Source of the DNA: Hexactinellida sp. DTS-2022
Taxonomy: Eukaryota; Porifera; Hexactinellida
Assembly (NCBI GenBank): GCA_028753945.1
Contig: JAPNXP010000007.1
Location: 4,216,001-4,280,000 of the forward strand
DNA length: 64,000 nt
Direction: 5' to 3'
This document shows, piece by piece, positions 10,107 through 20,832 of this stretch. Position numbers and translations under genes: made by a program. Under the pieces are notes generated by a model. That model saw only the letters and a program-made list of their open reading frames with translations. It did not search any database and had not been told where the DNA came from. Position 1 is the first letter of the stretch. Each line of letters starts with the position of its first letter.

Positions 10107-11775
10107 GCTGTCGTCCAAAATTGGTCCGGGTCAAAAATGGTCCGGGACCAATTTTGGCTGGCCATAACACAGTGGTTTATTGACAGGGAGTTGGACATTT
10201 TTTACCAATTCTGATCTGTTCAAAAACGTTTTTATCGTGTTCAGCATAATCGAGAACCTAGGTAACTGTTTTTACAGTAAAAAATTCCAAGTAGAATTAG
10301 AAATATGATGCAGTGTCTATAGTTTCAATGGCTAAATATAATTGAAGAAATTTTGTGGTTAACTATTATGCATCATTTCATGCTCGTGTATCTCATTAGG
10401 TTTCGATCACAATCAGCTAATACTTTCAGTGTTTAATTATAGTTTAAATCATACTAAATCTGTTGAATACTCTTCATATAATTATTTGTCCTTTAGTATA
10501 ATTATCATTGCAAATTATGATTAGCTGGAAGTGTCCGAACTGCTAAATTCCATGTATTGGTATTGCGTAAACTGTCGTGTCGTCTCGTGTCGTTTTACTA
10601 GCCCTATTTTTATATAAAGTTTAACTATATAGCTTGAATTTTAACCACTTTCCAGCCCCGCGCAACCGCGCGCAAACCAAAATCTACGTGTCTATATACG
10701 GGGGCTTTGAAGATTTATATACGAAGATTTTAATATTTTTTTCAAAATTTCATCAATTAGTAAACTAAATGAATAATTTAGAAGCGTGGGATTACCTTTC
10801 AACCAAGGAAACTATACGGGTTGCTGTAAATGTAATAGAAAATGCAAGGGTGATCAAATGTCAAAATTGGATCAAGAAAAATGGGTCGAATCGTTGATGT
10901 TAAAAAAGCTGGTTATTTAACTGGCCTAGGCTCTCGAATTACATTATCAACTTAATTTAGATCTACACCATGCATTTATTTAGAGATGCATATAAATGAA
11001 TTAGCTCTAGTTTATTTGAAAATACTAATTTAGCAAATATTTGTGGAATTATGGGAATAAAAAAAATACTATGACGTCATAACTTAAAAATTTGAAGCCG
11101 TACAAATTTTCTGAGTCCATAAATGGATTCACAGGTATAGATAACCCATTGGTATATAATACATTTGATAGGTCTATCTGCTCTGGAAATACCTACTTCC
11201 TGTGAATGGTCCAAATAAACCACTGTGCATAAATGGTCCGGTGGGACTAGTTTTGGTCGCCAAAGGCTGTCCCCATTGGCCAAAGGTGGTCCCCGCCGGA
11301 CAGCCATTCCAAGACAATAATATATAGCTTTTATCATTCATCAACACAAGAATACATAGAGATGCAAATGTTTTCACTATATTAAATAATACACAATTAC
11401 AAAGTTGATTCTTTACACCGTAACTCCATATATCACAATTACAAAACCAATTCTTTTCACTATTATTCATGCCTTCATACTTACAAGGGACTCCTTTTCC
11501 CCCTGAACCATAGTAGACAATTAGAAAAAGATACATTTTCAATTTAATTATTGATTGTCCTATACAATTTCGCACTAGTGGGAGGTCTGTTTTAGCAACC
11601 TTAGTGCGATCTAACAATGCGATCTAGCAAAAAGTTTAGGCCGGACCTATTTTAGCAAGCTAGGACCATTTATGGCAGGCCAAAATTGGTCCCGGACCAT
11701 TTTTGTCCGAGCCAAATTTGGTCCGACCGGACCAGTTTTGGCCCGGACCAACTTTTTCGTGACAGTGCCACCCCT
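10107..11775. repeat. Region bounded by GGTCCGG-rich inverted phrases
   Basis: Ends rich in aaaattggtccggg / ccggaccaattttgg phrases occur at 10107-10165, 11195-11310 and 11635-11775, suggesting a degraded TIR element with GGCTGTC / GACAGCC ends. A 147-codon minus-strand frame over 11174-11617 is not recognised and lies inside the repeat, so it is not called as a gene. Confidence 0.45.
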
Positions 11776-12118
11776 GACTTTCCGGCGTTTCCGCCTATGA
11801 TTAATTCACATTGGAAAAAATATTATTTGCTTTCGTACAAAATGATGTCTAAATTAACTCGATTGGGTTGAATTGGCATCCCTGAATCTATGTTTTTCAT
11901 CCGATTAGCCCACAATTTTAAATGAGAAGACAACGTAAGTGAGGCACACAAATACCGATTTATGGGATTATGACATCAAGTGGGAACTAATTTAGATTAA
12001 GCTCTTACAATTTTGATTCAGTAGTTACAAAATTTGTCACATTATAAATATATTGTTTGCATGTCTATTCATAATTTTATAATTTTCACACTTAATATGT
12101 GCCAGACGTTAACAAAAA

Positions 12119-12540
12119 TCTAGAATTACACCTGTGCCGACAGCATGTTCCTTGGAGGCACTATCTTTTGGTGGTTGGTGGGTTGATAGTGCCTCCAAAT
12201 AACATGCTGCCGGCACAGGTGTAATTTAGATTTTTTCGTCACGTTATCATAACTATAAAGGTGTTAAACCATTTCAGAAAGGTGTTTCGGAAGGCAACTA
12301 CCGTTAGAGTGGTGTAAATTTCGATTTAGCTCTTTCATTTCAGAGATATTCAAGTTTCAACTAGAATATAATAGCTGATGAGTCAGCATTTTTGATGTGC
12401 GTGTTGGGTGTTCACCAACACCAATCAACCCATTCGAAATATACAATTTTTTACAAAATTGTAAAACACATTTTTTGACGATGTCATCATCACCTCAAGG
12501 TGTCAAGACCCATTTGTAATTAGTTTTCATGTAAAACGTA
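12119..12540. repeat. GTGCCGAC palindrome and adjoining family body
   Basis: 12119-12237 is a foldback, ACCTGTGCCGACAGCATG ... CATGCTGCCGGCACAGGT. 12240-12540 (gtgttaaaccatttcag to caagacccatttgtaatt) is a body segment seen again inverted at 30300-30660 and partly at 25020-25180. Confidence 0.75.
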
Positions 12541-13588
12541 AAGCACTGAGTTCAACTTTCCTAAACTTGTGAGCTTTGAATGTTCTTTTAGTTTAGGTAA
12601 AAACATGTCGTCATCTTTGTACCAAATCTCATTCAGATTCACTATAATGTAGAAGTGATTGCCAAAAGAAAACGTGAATCCGGCTAGTTAGTAAGCGAGA
12701 CTTCTAGTACTATCAGGAATATATATCAATTCATCTATATCGTTGGGTTGAAGTGTACAGCTAGTTTCAGGAAGATGACCAAGTTCCACAACTAATACGG
12801 AAGGTATAGCATTGAAAGCTCCTGAGAGTATTTCTAAATTTGATCCAGCTGACTGACATTTGTTACATTTCTTAGGTCTCATCTTATTATTAATGGATTC
12901 TTGTAAAGTAGAAGCAACAAAGCTAATACTTCCTATCTGTATTACAGTGGTGAAAGTTGTACAACAACTGTAGCATTGAAGTATAACAGAAAAGAGATCA
13001 TTAGAAATATCTAATTCCCTTAGGATATTGATAATTCTTGATTCGGACCCAAAAGAATCATATTTTGGCACAATTACGTCATAGGTCACCAAAATACTTG
13101 CCAATCTGGCGATGTAGTCACGAAGTTCGTCAAACTGGCAACGATGTATTAGTGAGATAAAATGTTGGGAGTCCGGATTTAGCGAAATTCCTGTGATTTT
13201 TCCTGCTTTCTCTATCATTTCTCGGTATAGACTAATCAATGAAATTATATTGTCAATAGAGCAGGTATTTAGGTGCAATATATTATTGTATTCACCTTTC
13301 CACTTAGGACATAAGTTTTCCATGTCGGAATTGAAACTATAACTGCATCCTTGAAATGCATCTGGATTTGTGATTAACTCATGATCACTAGTTTCTTCAT
13401 TATCAGACTAAATGGCGACTATTTCTGAATTAGAAATGCACTCTAGGACTACCGGCAGTAGGATTGTTAATGGGTAGTCTCGTTTGTGCGTATCGTTGAT
13501 TTCTATAAGCTGGGTATCGAGATATTCATTATACCATTCTGAAACTAAGCAGGCGACTTTTTCTTTGACTGAATAGTGTACTGAAGTA
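12520..13588 (-). pseudogene. Ubiquitin/SUMO-protease-like (USP-fold) C-terminal domain of the transposon protein, 3' part
   Basis: Reading minus, one frame runs from 13588 to a stop at 12520-12522 with only two in-frame stops, TAG near 13409 and TAA at 12688-12690. Visible features: a Cys-box-like NTCSIDNI (Cys codon at 13261-13263), two CxxC-type pairs (CYSCC and CNKC) as in the USP zinc ribbon, the strand PSVLVVELGHL, and after the second stop a His-box-like LAGFTFSFGNHFY followed by IWYKDDD. This order (Cys box, zinc ribbon, PSxLVVEL, His box with HFY) matches USP and USPL1-type isopeptidases. Such a protease would cleave ubiquitin or SUMO. Here it is broken, and its assignment to the integrase element is inferred from context. 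Confidence 0.6.
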
Positions 13589-13596
13589 CTTGGATG

Positions 13597-14730
13597 CAGG
13601 GCCGTCGAGGGGGGGTAGGCGGGGTAATTACCCCGGGTCCCGAGCCCCAAGGGTGCCCGAGAAACTCTGTCTGTCAAGGTATGCATGGACTTTATTGGCT
13701 GTATTAAGTAGACAAGTCAAGGGTAAAATACAGACTTCGCTGGGCAGAGTAATACCTTGGTTATTTAATCCTTCCTAGAAACCCGGTCCTGACTTACTTT
13801 GTATCAGTTATAAAAAAATTCCATAACTAACTCCGTTTACGGGGTCCGATCCAAACGACAGCCACGAGTAAATAGGCTAACAACCTTTTTGTTTCTTTAA
13901 CTGTTTAGAACAATAAGTCACAACCTGTGATGTCTTCTTATCAACATAAATCTGGTGCAAAAAAACCTCTATAGCTATATAGCTATATAGCTATAGGCTA
14001 TTGAAAATTCATAAAATATAAGAGTAAATAGGATTTAATTTATTTAAAAATGTAAATAGTCTACTCCGCTTAATTTGGACACCTTTGTTCCAGGCCTCTT
14101 GTCCCAATTAAGTGGAGATCTCAATTAACCGAAAAAATTATGTAAAGTAAATAATCTACCTGCCATTCACAACAATTTTAGTCATAAACATGTTACAACA
14201 ATTCCACCAATGGCTGCGGACCCTATATTCAAATCAAACCCATAGTAGGAGACTTAATATTCGGTGGATGCTTTAAACTATCCCTGAACCAAATGTCATA
14301 ATCTCTTGTGAATTTCGATTTACGGACATCATTAATAAAATAGGCCCTATTTAGATTTTTTGTTATGCCTTAATCAGAATTGACCAATATTATTAAAATT
14401 TGTTCTGATCTATCTAAATCTTCTATTGAGCGAACACAATTTTAAACACAATTTGTTGAGTTTGTCCCGATTAAGCTGAGATTGTCCCGATTAACCGAAA
14501 TTTTTAGTGTTAGCTTCTATGGAAATGATTCGGTTCTTAGGGAGTTGTCCCAATTAAATGGTTGTCCCGATTAACCGGTGTCCCAATTAAGCGGAGTACA
14601 CTGTATATATAATACGAATGCGATAGTTTGGGTTTAGTTTATTCACTTCACGATAACGGACCTAAAATATCATAGGGGGCCCACACCCAAAATTATGACC
14701 TGGGGCCCGCTCGCGCTCTCAACGGCCCTG
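13597..14730. mobile_element. hAT-type non-autonomous element, 8-bp duplication CTTGGATG
   Basis: Ends CAGGGCCGTCGAGG and, inverted, CAGGGCCGTTGAGAG. Perfect CTTGGATG at 13589-13596 and 14731-14738. Removing it with one duplication copy restores an open frame in the host transposon gene on the minus strand. No transposase. It contains a CAGT-type miniature element. Confidence 0.92.
14058..14603. mobile_element. pogo-like element nested in the hAT element
   Basis: Left AGTCTACTCCGCTTAATTTG, right CAATTAAGCGGAGTACACTG, inverted. The phrase gtcccaattaa(g/c)cgg is repeated internally. No coding sequence. Confidence 0.75.
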
Positions 14731-15300
14731 CTTGGATGGAGTGCGATAATATCTGTAAACCGAGTGCACTTTGATTTTTCATCAAGTACTTTATGTAATT
14801 CAGATAAATATGATTTCTCTTTTAGTGCTTGCATAAGTTTAGGCTTCAAATTATTTAGAATTTCATCTTCAACTTCTGAACCATGTGGATTGAGTGGAGC
14901 TTCTAAAATTTCGAACATTGCACCAATATTACCGCTACAGTCTCCACCTGGGAAACAAAATGTGATTCAGATAAAGTAAATGTATGCAATTTACATTTAA
15001 ACAGCAAAAGCGGATAATAAATTCGCTTATGCAATAGTAGTGGTTGTTACAATATACTTACATTCGGTTCTAGGGTGGTAGTCGGTGAATTCCTCATCCA
15101 TCAAATTAGAATGCTCAATGGAAGAGGATGTTTGAAACGTTCTCAACTAAATTATAGAATGATATTCAAACTTAAAAAATGAGAATCCAAGAAATTTTAT
15201 TAGCATTAACAACCTTTGGTCGTTTCGGAGGCATTTTGGAAGTAATACGTGTCCTTTTCCTTGGTGTGTTATTTGTTATTGAAACTTCATCTGTCTGTAG
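14731..15300 (-). pseudogene. Middle exons of the transposon protein
   Basis: Three minus-strand coding pieces with plausible splice signals. (a) 15180-15300, acceptor ttatctacag, encoding TPRKRTRITSKMPPKRPKVV, basic and possibly nuclear-localising. (b) About 15052-15137, ending at the donor gtaagt, encoding SSIEHSNLMDEEFTDYHPR. (c) From acceptor ttcccag near 14960 to 14740, encoding GGDCSGNIGAMFEILEAP and a helical stretch up to IIALHP, where the hAT element cuts the frame. No domain is recognised in these pieces. Confidence 0.55.
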
Positions 15301-15480
15301 ATAAGAAATATAATTTTTTACACATGTATATAAAAATACGATATCATTATACATAATATAAGCGTTTTGCTCGTTCCCAAAGCTCGTATAGTACAAGTGT
15401 TTCATTGAATGTCAACAAACATTAAAATAAAAAAATAAAAATATATATATTAATTAATGATATTGATACATGTGAGATCC

Positions 15481-15630
15481 GTTGTAAATATTTTTGGTTA
15501 GGTGGAAAGGAACCTTTTTGGACTTTTCCAACTTAGAAACAACAACGTGACCTTTCGTCACGTTATCTACTTCATAAGGTCCAAAAATTTCGGTTGTCTT
15601 TGTCCCAGGTAGTTTCTTGTCCTTGCCTAT
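15481..15630 (-). pseudogene. Chromodomain/SH3-like integrase tail
   Basis: Reads GKDKKLPGTKTTEIFGPYEV then DNVTKGHVVVSKLEKSKKVP, ending FHLTKNIY. This resembles the small beta-barrel after the integrase core in gypsy-type and KRBA2-like integrases. It is separated from the core linker by about 260 bp at 15635-15890 that reads as unrelated sequence, probably an insertion. Confidence 0.6.
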
Positions 15631-15889
15631 ATTATAATATTATAATAATATTGCGAATAAGTACTTGGTCGGATTTCTCGATATCTGATCTAAAGGACAA
15701 TGATTTACTGAATTAAATCTAGGTATAGCCTGGTTACCATTGCTCTTTAAGCAATGTACCGCATGGGCAGCGAAAACAGACATTAGTGGCTTTACTAGCC
15801 TGATCGTTTGCGCCGCCCCTGTATCGGATCCGTGTAATAAGCCAGGACAAGCCAGGTTCATTGTTTCGTATGTTGCAATCAATCACTAG

Positions 15890-16790
15890 CTTAATCAATA
15901 GAATTCACACATGTTACGCTGGACCTTTGCATCAAAGTATAGCTTCTGACGAGCTTGGTCTTGTCGGATGTTACTACGGGCAAGTTGATAGTCAGCACTC
16001 CGACAGGAATCAATATCATCTATCCACTCGTTTGAATTAACAGGAGGATCATAATTGCTCTCGTTTGTGTCGGATTCAATAGAGATATCATCATTTGTAG
16101 GTTCCTCTTCAAACTCGATATTGTTAGCACGAATCTAATATGCTGGATTGAAGTCACGACCAAACATCAATTTGAAGGGAGTTGTCTTGAGTGCTCTTTT
16201 GAAGTGTGTGTTTGCTGCTAAGCATGCCTCGTGTAATTTATTAGGCCATTCGATGTCAGAGTTTTCGCGCAATTTATCAATCTTGCTAAATAAATTAGAA
16301 ATATATAAGAATGATTTGTTAACAAGCAACTAAAGTAAATACGTTGAGATATAGTACGTATTATAAAATTATTATATGAATCAAGAAAATCACCTCCTCA
16401 AGATTTTATTATGAGCTTCCACAAGGCCGTTGCTTTGTGGGTGATATACAGCTGTTGAACGGTTGTCTATCTTCAGACTCTTATGATATAACTGGAATTC
16501 CTATGCGAGTTATCTTGTAGTTATACAGAATAGAAAATATTACATCACGAAAGACGTTGCATACTGACCTTACTCTGAAACTCAGGACCTTGTTCATGTT
16601 GTATGATTTTTGAGGTTGCAAAAGTGGAGTATATGTTACAAATTTGGTCGATGACTTCACAAGATCGCTTTGATTTAAGTGGCCTTGCAACTACAAATTT
16701 AGACAGGTAGCAAACTGCTACCAACCTATTCAAATAACATCTCTACTAAGTGGCAAGTTACAAACTAAGTAAACACCAATATGCTGCCAG
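15890..16790 (-). pseudogene. Integrase core (rve/DDE type), broken
   Basis: In order on the minus strand: PWQHIGVYLVCNLPLSRDV (the first catalytic Asp of GVDLV is Tyr here), a frameshift near 16735, LVAVCYLSKFVVARPLKSK, IIQHEQGPEF (second Asp region, D to E), YHPQSNGLVEAHNKIL near 16385-16440 carrying the catalytic Glu, then KLHEACLAANTHFKRALKTT and PFKLMFGRDFNPAY. An acidic linker (EEEPTNDDISIESDTNES) follows, ending at a stop near 15890. Gypsy/Ginger/KRBA2-type integrase that inserts DNA ends. Substitutions and frameshifts show it is dead. Confidence 0.85.
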
Positions 16791-16794
16791 GGTC

Positions 16795-19470
16795 CCTCGG
16801 GGGGCGGAATAGGTTCGGGGTATTTTATTGATAACTATCTACCGTCCTCCACCTACCACCAAAAATAAACTAACTGTTCCCTTATTCCTGGAGGAATTTA
16901 GTGACTTACTGGAACTCTTGATCTGCAGTCCTAATAAACTGATATTTGCTGGGGACTTCAATTTCGATTTGGACGTTCCCACATACCCACATGCCAATCA
17001 ATTCAGGACTATATTGTCTACATTCGGTTTAGAACCGCATAATCGAGGGCCAGCACATAAATCTAACCATACCCTAGATGTTGTTATCACCAGATGTTCT
17101 GAACTGAGTACGTATCATTAAATCATTGAATACTATTAGTGATGTGCCTTCGGCCCATTTCTGTATTGTCTGCAATATTGACTTTCCTCGACCTAAGTTC
17201 ACAAAGTTTCACATCTCCTTCAGGAAAATTAAAGACATCGATCTCAATAGTTTTCTTGCTGATGTCGAACGGCTAGATTTTGGCTCTGACGTCGATTCGG
17301 TAGAGGAGCTGGTAAGAAATTCAATTCTCATCTAAGTACTATCCTAGATGACCATGCACCGATTATTAATAGAACTGCAGGATCCCGTCCACATGCACCA
17401 TGGTACACCGATAATCTGAGAGAAACTAAACGATACCTACGCAAGTTAGAGAGAAGAAAGTAAGAAGACTCTCCATAACATTGATATTCAGCTGTTTGAC
17501 GTTAAAAGACGCGAATACAAAACATCACTGGATCTAGCTAAACGTGAATTCTATCGTGACAAGTTCCAACAATGCGATACAAGACAGCTTTTTCAGTTGG
17601 TTGACAACCTGGTGACTCTCCGAAAAAAGCTTGTTCTACCAAAATATGTTAGACTTGCTGACCTTGTAACTAAATTCTCTGAATTCTTCGAATCAAAGAT
17701 TATTTGTATCCGTGAAACTCTCCTGAAAGCTAGCCCACAGAACTTAACTGTCTCTCTTTCTCAAACTTGTCACTCAACAATTAGTACATTCATATTGATT
17801 GATGACGACCATCTATTAGAGGCAATTGAAGACTCGTCGACAAAGACTTGTGGCCTTGACAAATCACAAATCACTGTCTGATGCCATATTCCCTAGCATA
17901 CTTAAAAAGTCTTTAGTCGTCCCAGTCCTTAAAAAGATATCACTAGATGCTGACACACTAACGAACTACCGCCCGATTTCGAACCTCCCTTTCCTTTCTA
18001 AATTGATTGAGAGTTGTTCTAACACAAATAGGAACTTATCTCTCTAATAACAACCTCTATCCCCGTTTCCAATCGGCTTACCGCAAACACCATTCCACGG
18101 AAACGGCGCTTATAAAGGTGATGAATGACATTGGATCCACACTAGATGAAGGCCTTGAGGTAGCCCTAGTTCTCGTAGACCTTAGCAGCGCCTTTGACAC
18201 TGTAGATCATCAGATATTACTTAATCGACTACAATCTAAGTATGGAATGTCTGGTTCTGACCTCGCATGGTTTGAATCATACCTATCAGAAAGATACCAG
18301 ATCACATGTATTAACAGAACCCGTTCATCCCCCAAAATTCTTAAGTCCGGAGTGCCACAGGGTTCTGTGAAGGGACCATTGCTATTTTCCTTGTATGTAT
18401 CACCTATTGAAGACATTATTGATGCTCACGGATTACAATCAGCATCATACGCAGATGACAATCAAGTGTATATATCAGTTAGGCAGTCCAACAAGGAAGA
18501 TTTTTCTAGAAGATTGGAGCGATGTCTTAGTGATCTGAGTACATGGTACACAAAGAACATGCTCAAATGTAACCCTGACAAAACAAACTATATTTATTTC
18601 TCATCAAAATTTAAACCTAATTATCTAGTCCCGAGACTAGTCATTGAGGGCCATGAACTTGCACCCTCTGACGTTATCTTAAACCTTGGAGTTATTTCGA
18701 CAAACACCTCTTACTTAAAGACCGCATTAATGATATCTGTCGTGGCGCTTCTCTGTCAATTACTCGAATTAATAAACTTCGTAACTACCTTGACGTTAAA
18801 ACAACGGAACGGTTGATACATGCATTTGTCAGCAGCAAGTTGGACTACTGTAACTCACTACTGTACGGCTTGCCCAGTCGTCAGATAGCTCGGTTACAAA
18901 AGATTCAAAACATAGCGGCACGTATTGTAACTCTCACGAAGAAACGACAACATATTTCACCCATACTTCGGCAATTACACTGGCTTCCAATTGAGATGAG
19001 GATTCAATATAAGACATGTGTACTAGTATACAACATTCTCAACAACACCTGCCCTGTTTACCTAAGTAACTTGGTTAGACCACTCTATCATACACGAAAT
19101 CTCCGTTCCACAAACACCACTTGTATTAAGCTCTACCAACCAAGGTCTAAACTTAAAACTTATGGTGGATGACCTTCTCCTTTGCTCCAAGAATATGGAA
19201 TTCTTTACCACATATGGTTAGAAGCTCGGAGACTGTGGCCTTGTTTAAATCTCGGCTAAAAACTCACTACTTCCGTGAAGATGGATCTTGTTTGCCTTCC
19301 TAATCCACATCTCATAATCAGCTTGAGAAACAACCTTTGACTGTACATTTACTTTTTACACTTAATGCATTACTACTTATATTTCAAGGTGTACTGATTT
19401 GTAAGCGCTTCGAGACACTTGTAAGAAGCGTAATTTAAATGCTGTTCTATTATTATTATAAATACCTACT
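16795..19470 (+). mobile_element. CR1/L2-type LINE, 5'-truncated and degraded, inside the integrase transposon
   Basis: Left part (16828-17340) is the end of an APE endonuclease domain: YRPPP, LIFAGDFNFDL, NHTLDVVIT, then SAHF where SDH is expected. The reverse transcriptase (17900-18816) shows NYRPISNLPFLSKLIE, FQSAYRKHHSTETAL, LVDLSSAFDTVDH (first catalytic Asp), GVPQGSVKGPLLFSLY and SYADDNQVY (YADD). 18813-19172 holds the C-terminal KIQNIAARIVT and ILRQLHWLP signature. Several frame breaks separate the blocks. The 3' end has gtaagcgcttcgagacac and finishes in an ATT microsatellite at 19455-19470, as in CR1/L2 elements. Confidence 0.9.
18007..18816 (+). pseudogene. LINE reverse transcriptase fragment
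   Basis: Longest intact block of the LINE: 269 codons covering RT motifs from the fingers (YRKHHSTETAL) through motif A (DLSSAFD), motif B (GVPQGSVKGP) and motif C (YADD) to the thumb (NPDKTNYIYF). Flanking blocks at 17597-18047 and 18813-19172 are in other frames, so the ORF is broken at both ends. Confidence 0.88.
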
Positions 19471-19479
19471 TACATAATT

Positions 19480-19647
19480 TTTACTTGCTCAAACATCCCT
19501 GTCCAGTAGTATTCCCTTCGTATATTACTAAGCGTAGCGTTGATACTTGATACCAGGATGGTGTGTGTCATGGTATAACTTGAGGATATCCTGGACTTTT
19601 AATTTTGAGGGGCATTCTAGAAAAACTTCATTTCCAGCTGGAACCTA
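19480..19647 (-). pseudogene. HHCC zinc-binding exon of the integrase transposon
   Basis: After an acceptor (attgtag) it reads VPAGNEVFLECPSKLKVQD then ILKLYHDTHHPGIKYQRYA, the His-His half of an integrase zinc-binding domain. After a one-base frameshift near 19530 it reads SNIRREYYWTGMFEQV, ending at a possible donor. The LINE lies just downstream. Confidence 0.7.
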
Positions 19648-19714
19648 CAATTTCTCTAAATATAGAAATACCAAAAATAACACAATATATCATAAAGATT
19701 GATTAACAACTCAC

Positions 19715-19861
19715 TTGATAGAGTGTGTTCTCCTCATTTACACGAAATTTCTTCACTTTCCTTCTAAAATTTCTCTTCAACCCTTTGTTGTGAACAGATT
19801 GTTCGGGATATTTTCTGTGAAGTAAAAAATCACATATTTCTTGGTATTCAACAGGATCCAT
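19715..19861 (-). pseudogene. N-terminal exon of the integrase transposon
   Basis: ATG at 19861. Reads MDPVEYQEICDFLLHRKYPE, then the basic run KGLKRNFRRKVKKFRV and NEENTLYQ, ending at a GTGAG donor. This N-terminal pattern precedes the zinc-binding domain in KRBA2-like integrases. Confidence 0.65.
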
Positions 19862-20189
19862 TGAATTATTCAAATTGTATAGAGAAACGCACTAGATTGC
19901 TTTTTTCATAGTGGGCAATGAATATAAGTAGTAATAACATAGACAGAAGTAATAATCTAAATAATTATTATCAAGTTAGTTGTGATAATACTTACTATGC
20001 CTCTTGTATTTGATCAAGTCATTTTCATTTTACACGAAGTACAATTGAAGTCAGGGGGGGGGTAATTTATATTTTGCTATAGTAAATTAAACCCCCCCCC
20101 CCTCATAAGAGAAGGGTCTGAAGTAAATCTCAGGGGGTCCTTTTTCTCAAAAAATAATTTCAGGGGGAGTATAAATGAAACCCTGCAAC

Positions 20190-20262
20190 GGCCGCTACGC
20201 GGCCGTTAACTTGAGGTGCCTAGCACCGATCTGTCTCAAAGCGACCGAGACCGAAGGGCTCA
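20190..20262 (-). repeat. Type B mini-hairpin cluster (minus)
   Basis: Contains GGCCGCTACGCGGCC, the phrase cttgaggtgcctagcacc and aaagcgaccgagaccgaagg. Just upstream, 20050-20160 holds long G and C runs of unassigned origin. Confidence 0.75.
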
Positions 20263-20368
20263 TCGGTATTATGTAGAAACTTATTGTTCAGCAAAAAATG
20301 TGTCAGTATATAAGAGGGGCCTCAAAGGCAATTAGCCTCAGGCCCCAAGTGCAGTTAATCCGCCACTG

Positions 20369-20463
20369 CTTATAACCGGCATAAAGTATATAGGGTACTA
20401 TATGGCAACCGTTTCCCAACATAGTGTTCTTATAACCGGTGTGCTTATATCCGACATCTAGTG
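20369..20463. mobile_element. pogo-like miniature element (ATAAGCAC family)
   Basis: cttataaccggcataaagt ... ggtgtgcttatatccgacat. Same family as 34601-34774 and 52317-52399. The left terminus is degraded. Confidence 0.6.
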
Positions 20464-20649
20464 TATTCTCAAAAGTAGTCTAGAAGTTCCTCCGTATATG
20501 AAAACCTAAATATAGTTGAACATGTAACGATACTTGTATATATTCATGGTCAAACAGAAGGTAATATAATCAATGGCCTGGAGATTATTTGGACAATTCT
20601 ATGTTAGCAAGCCGTAGTATATAGTAAGCAATGTGTGATGTTCAAATTG

Positions 20650-20832
20650 AGTCGACTCCGCTTAATAGAGTCACCTCGGGACCAGGTCGATTTGACCCAA
20701 TTAAGCGGAGAAATCTATTAACCGAAAATATTTTAAGAAAAATGTAATTCCGTCCTATAAATCCTGTGAAATTTTGACCCGATTAAGCAGTGAAATCTAT
20801 TAACCGGTGGCTCTATTAAGCCGAGTCGACTG
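20650..20832. mobile_element. pogo-like miniature element (CCGCTTAATAGAG family)
   Basis: Left AGTCGACTCCGCTTAATAGA, right TATTAAGCCGAGTCGACTG then TA. Inverted ends with internal repeats of the attaagcgg phrase. Same family as 62235-62417. Confidence 0.8.

Larger units (their letters stand above)
12520..19861 (-). mobile_element. Decayed integrase-type DNA transposon (Ginger/KRBA2-like) with USP-like domain
   Basis: Minus-strand order: short basic N-terminal exon (19715-19861), HHCC zinc-binding exon, integrase core, acidic linker, chromodomain/SH3-like tail, further exons, then a ubiquitin-protease-like domain. It is interrupted by a LINE (16795-19470) and a hAT element (13597-14730). Frameshifts, stops and a substituted catalytic Asp make it a pseudogene. 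Terminal inverted repeats were not located. The assignment rests on the integrase motifs; the link to the protease domain is by order, strand and apparent splice signals. Confidence 0.75.

Noticed and set aside
11174-11617. 147-codon minus-strand frame
   Set aside because: Not recognised, overlaps GGTCCGG repeat phrases, and has no splice or start context that sets it apart from chance.
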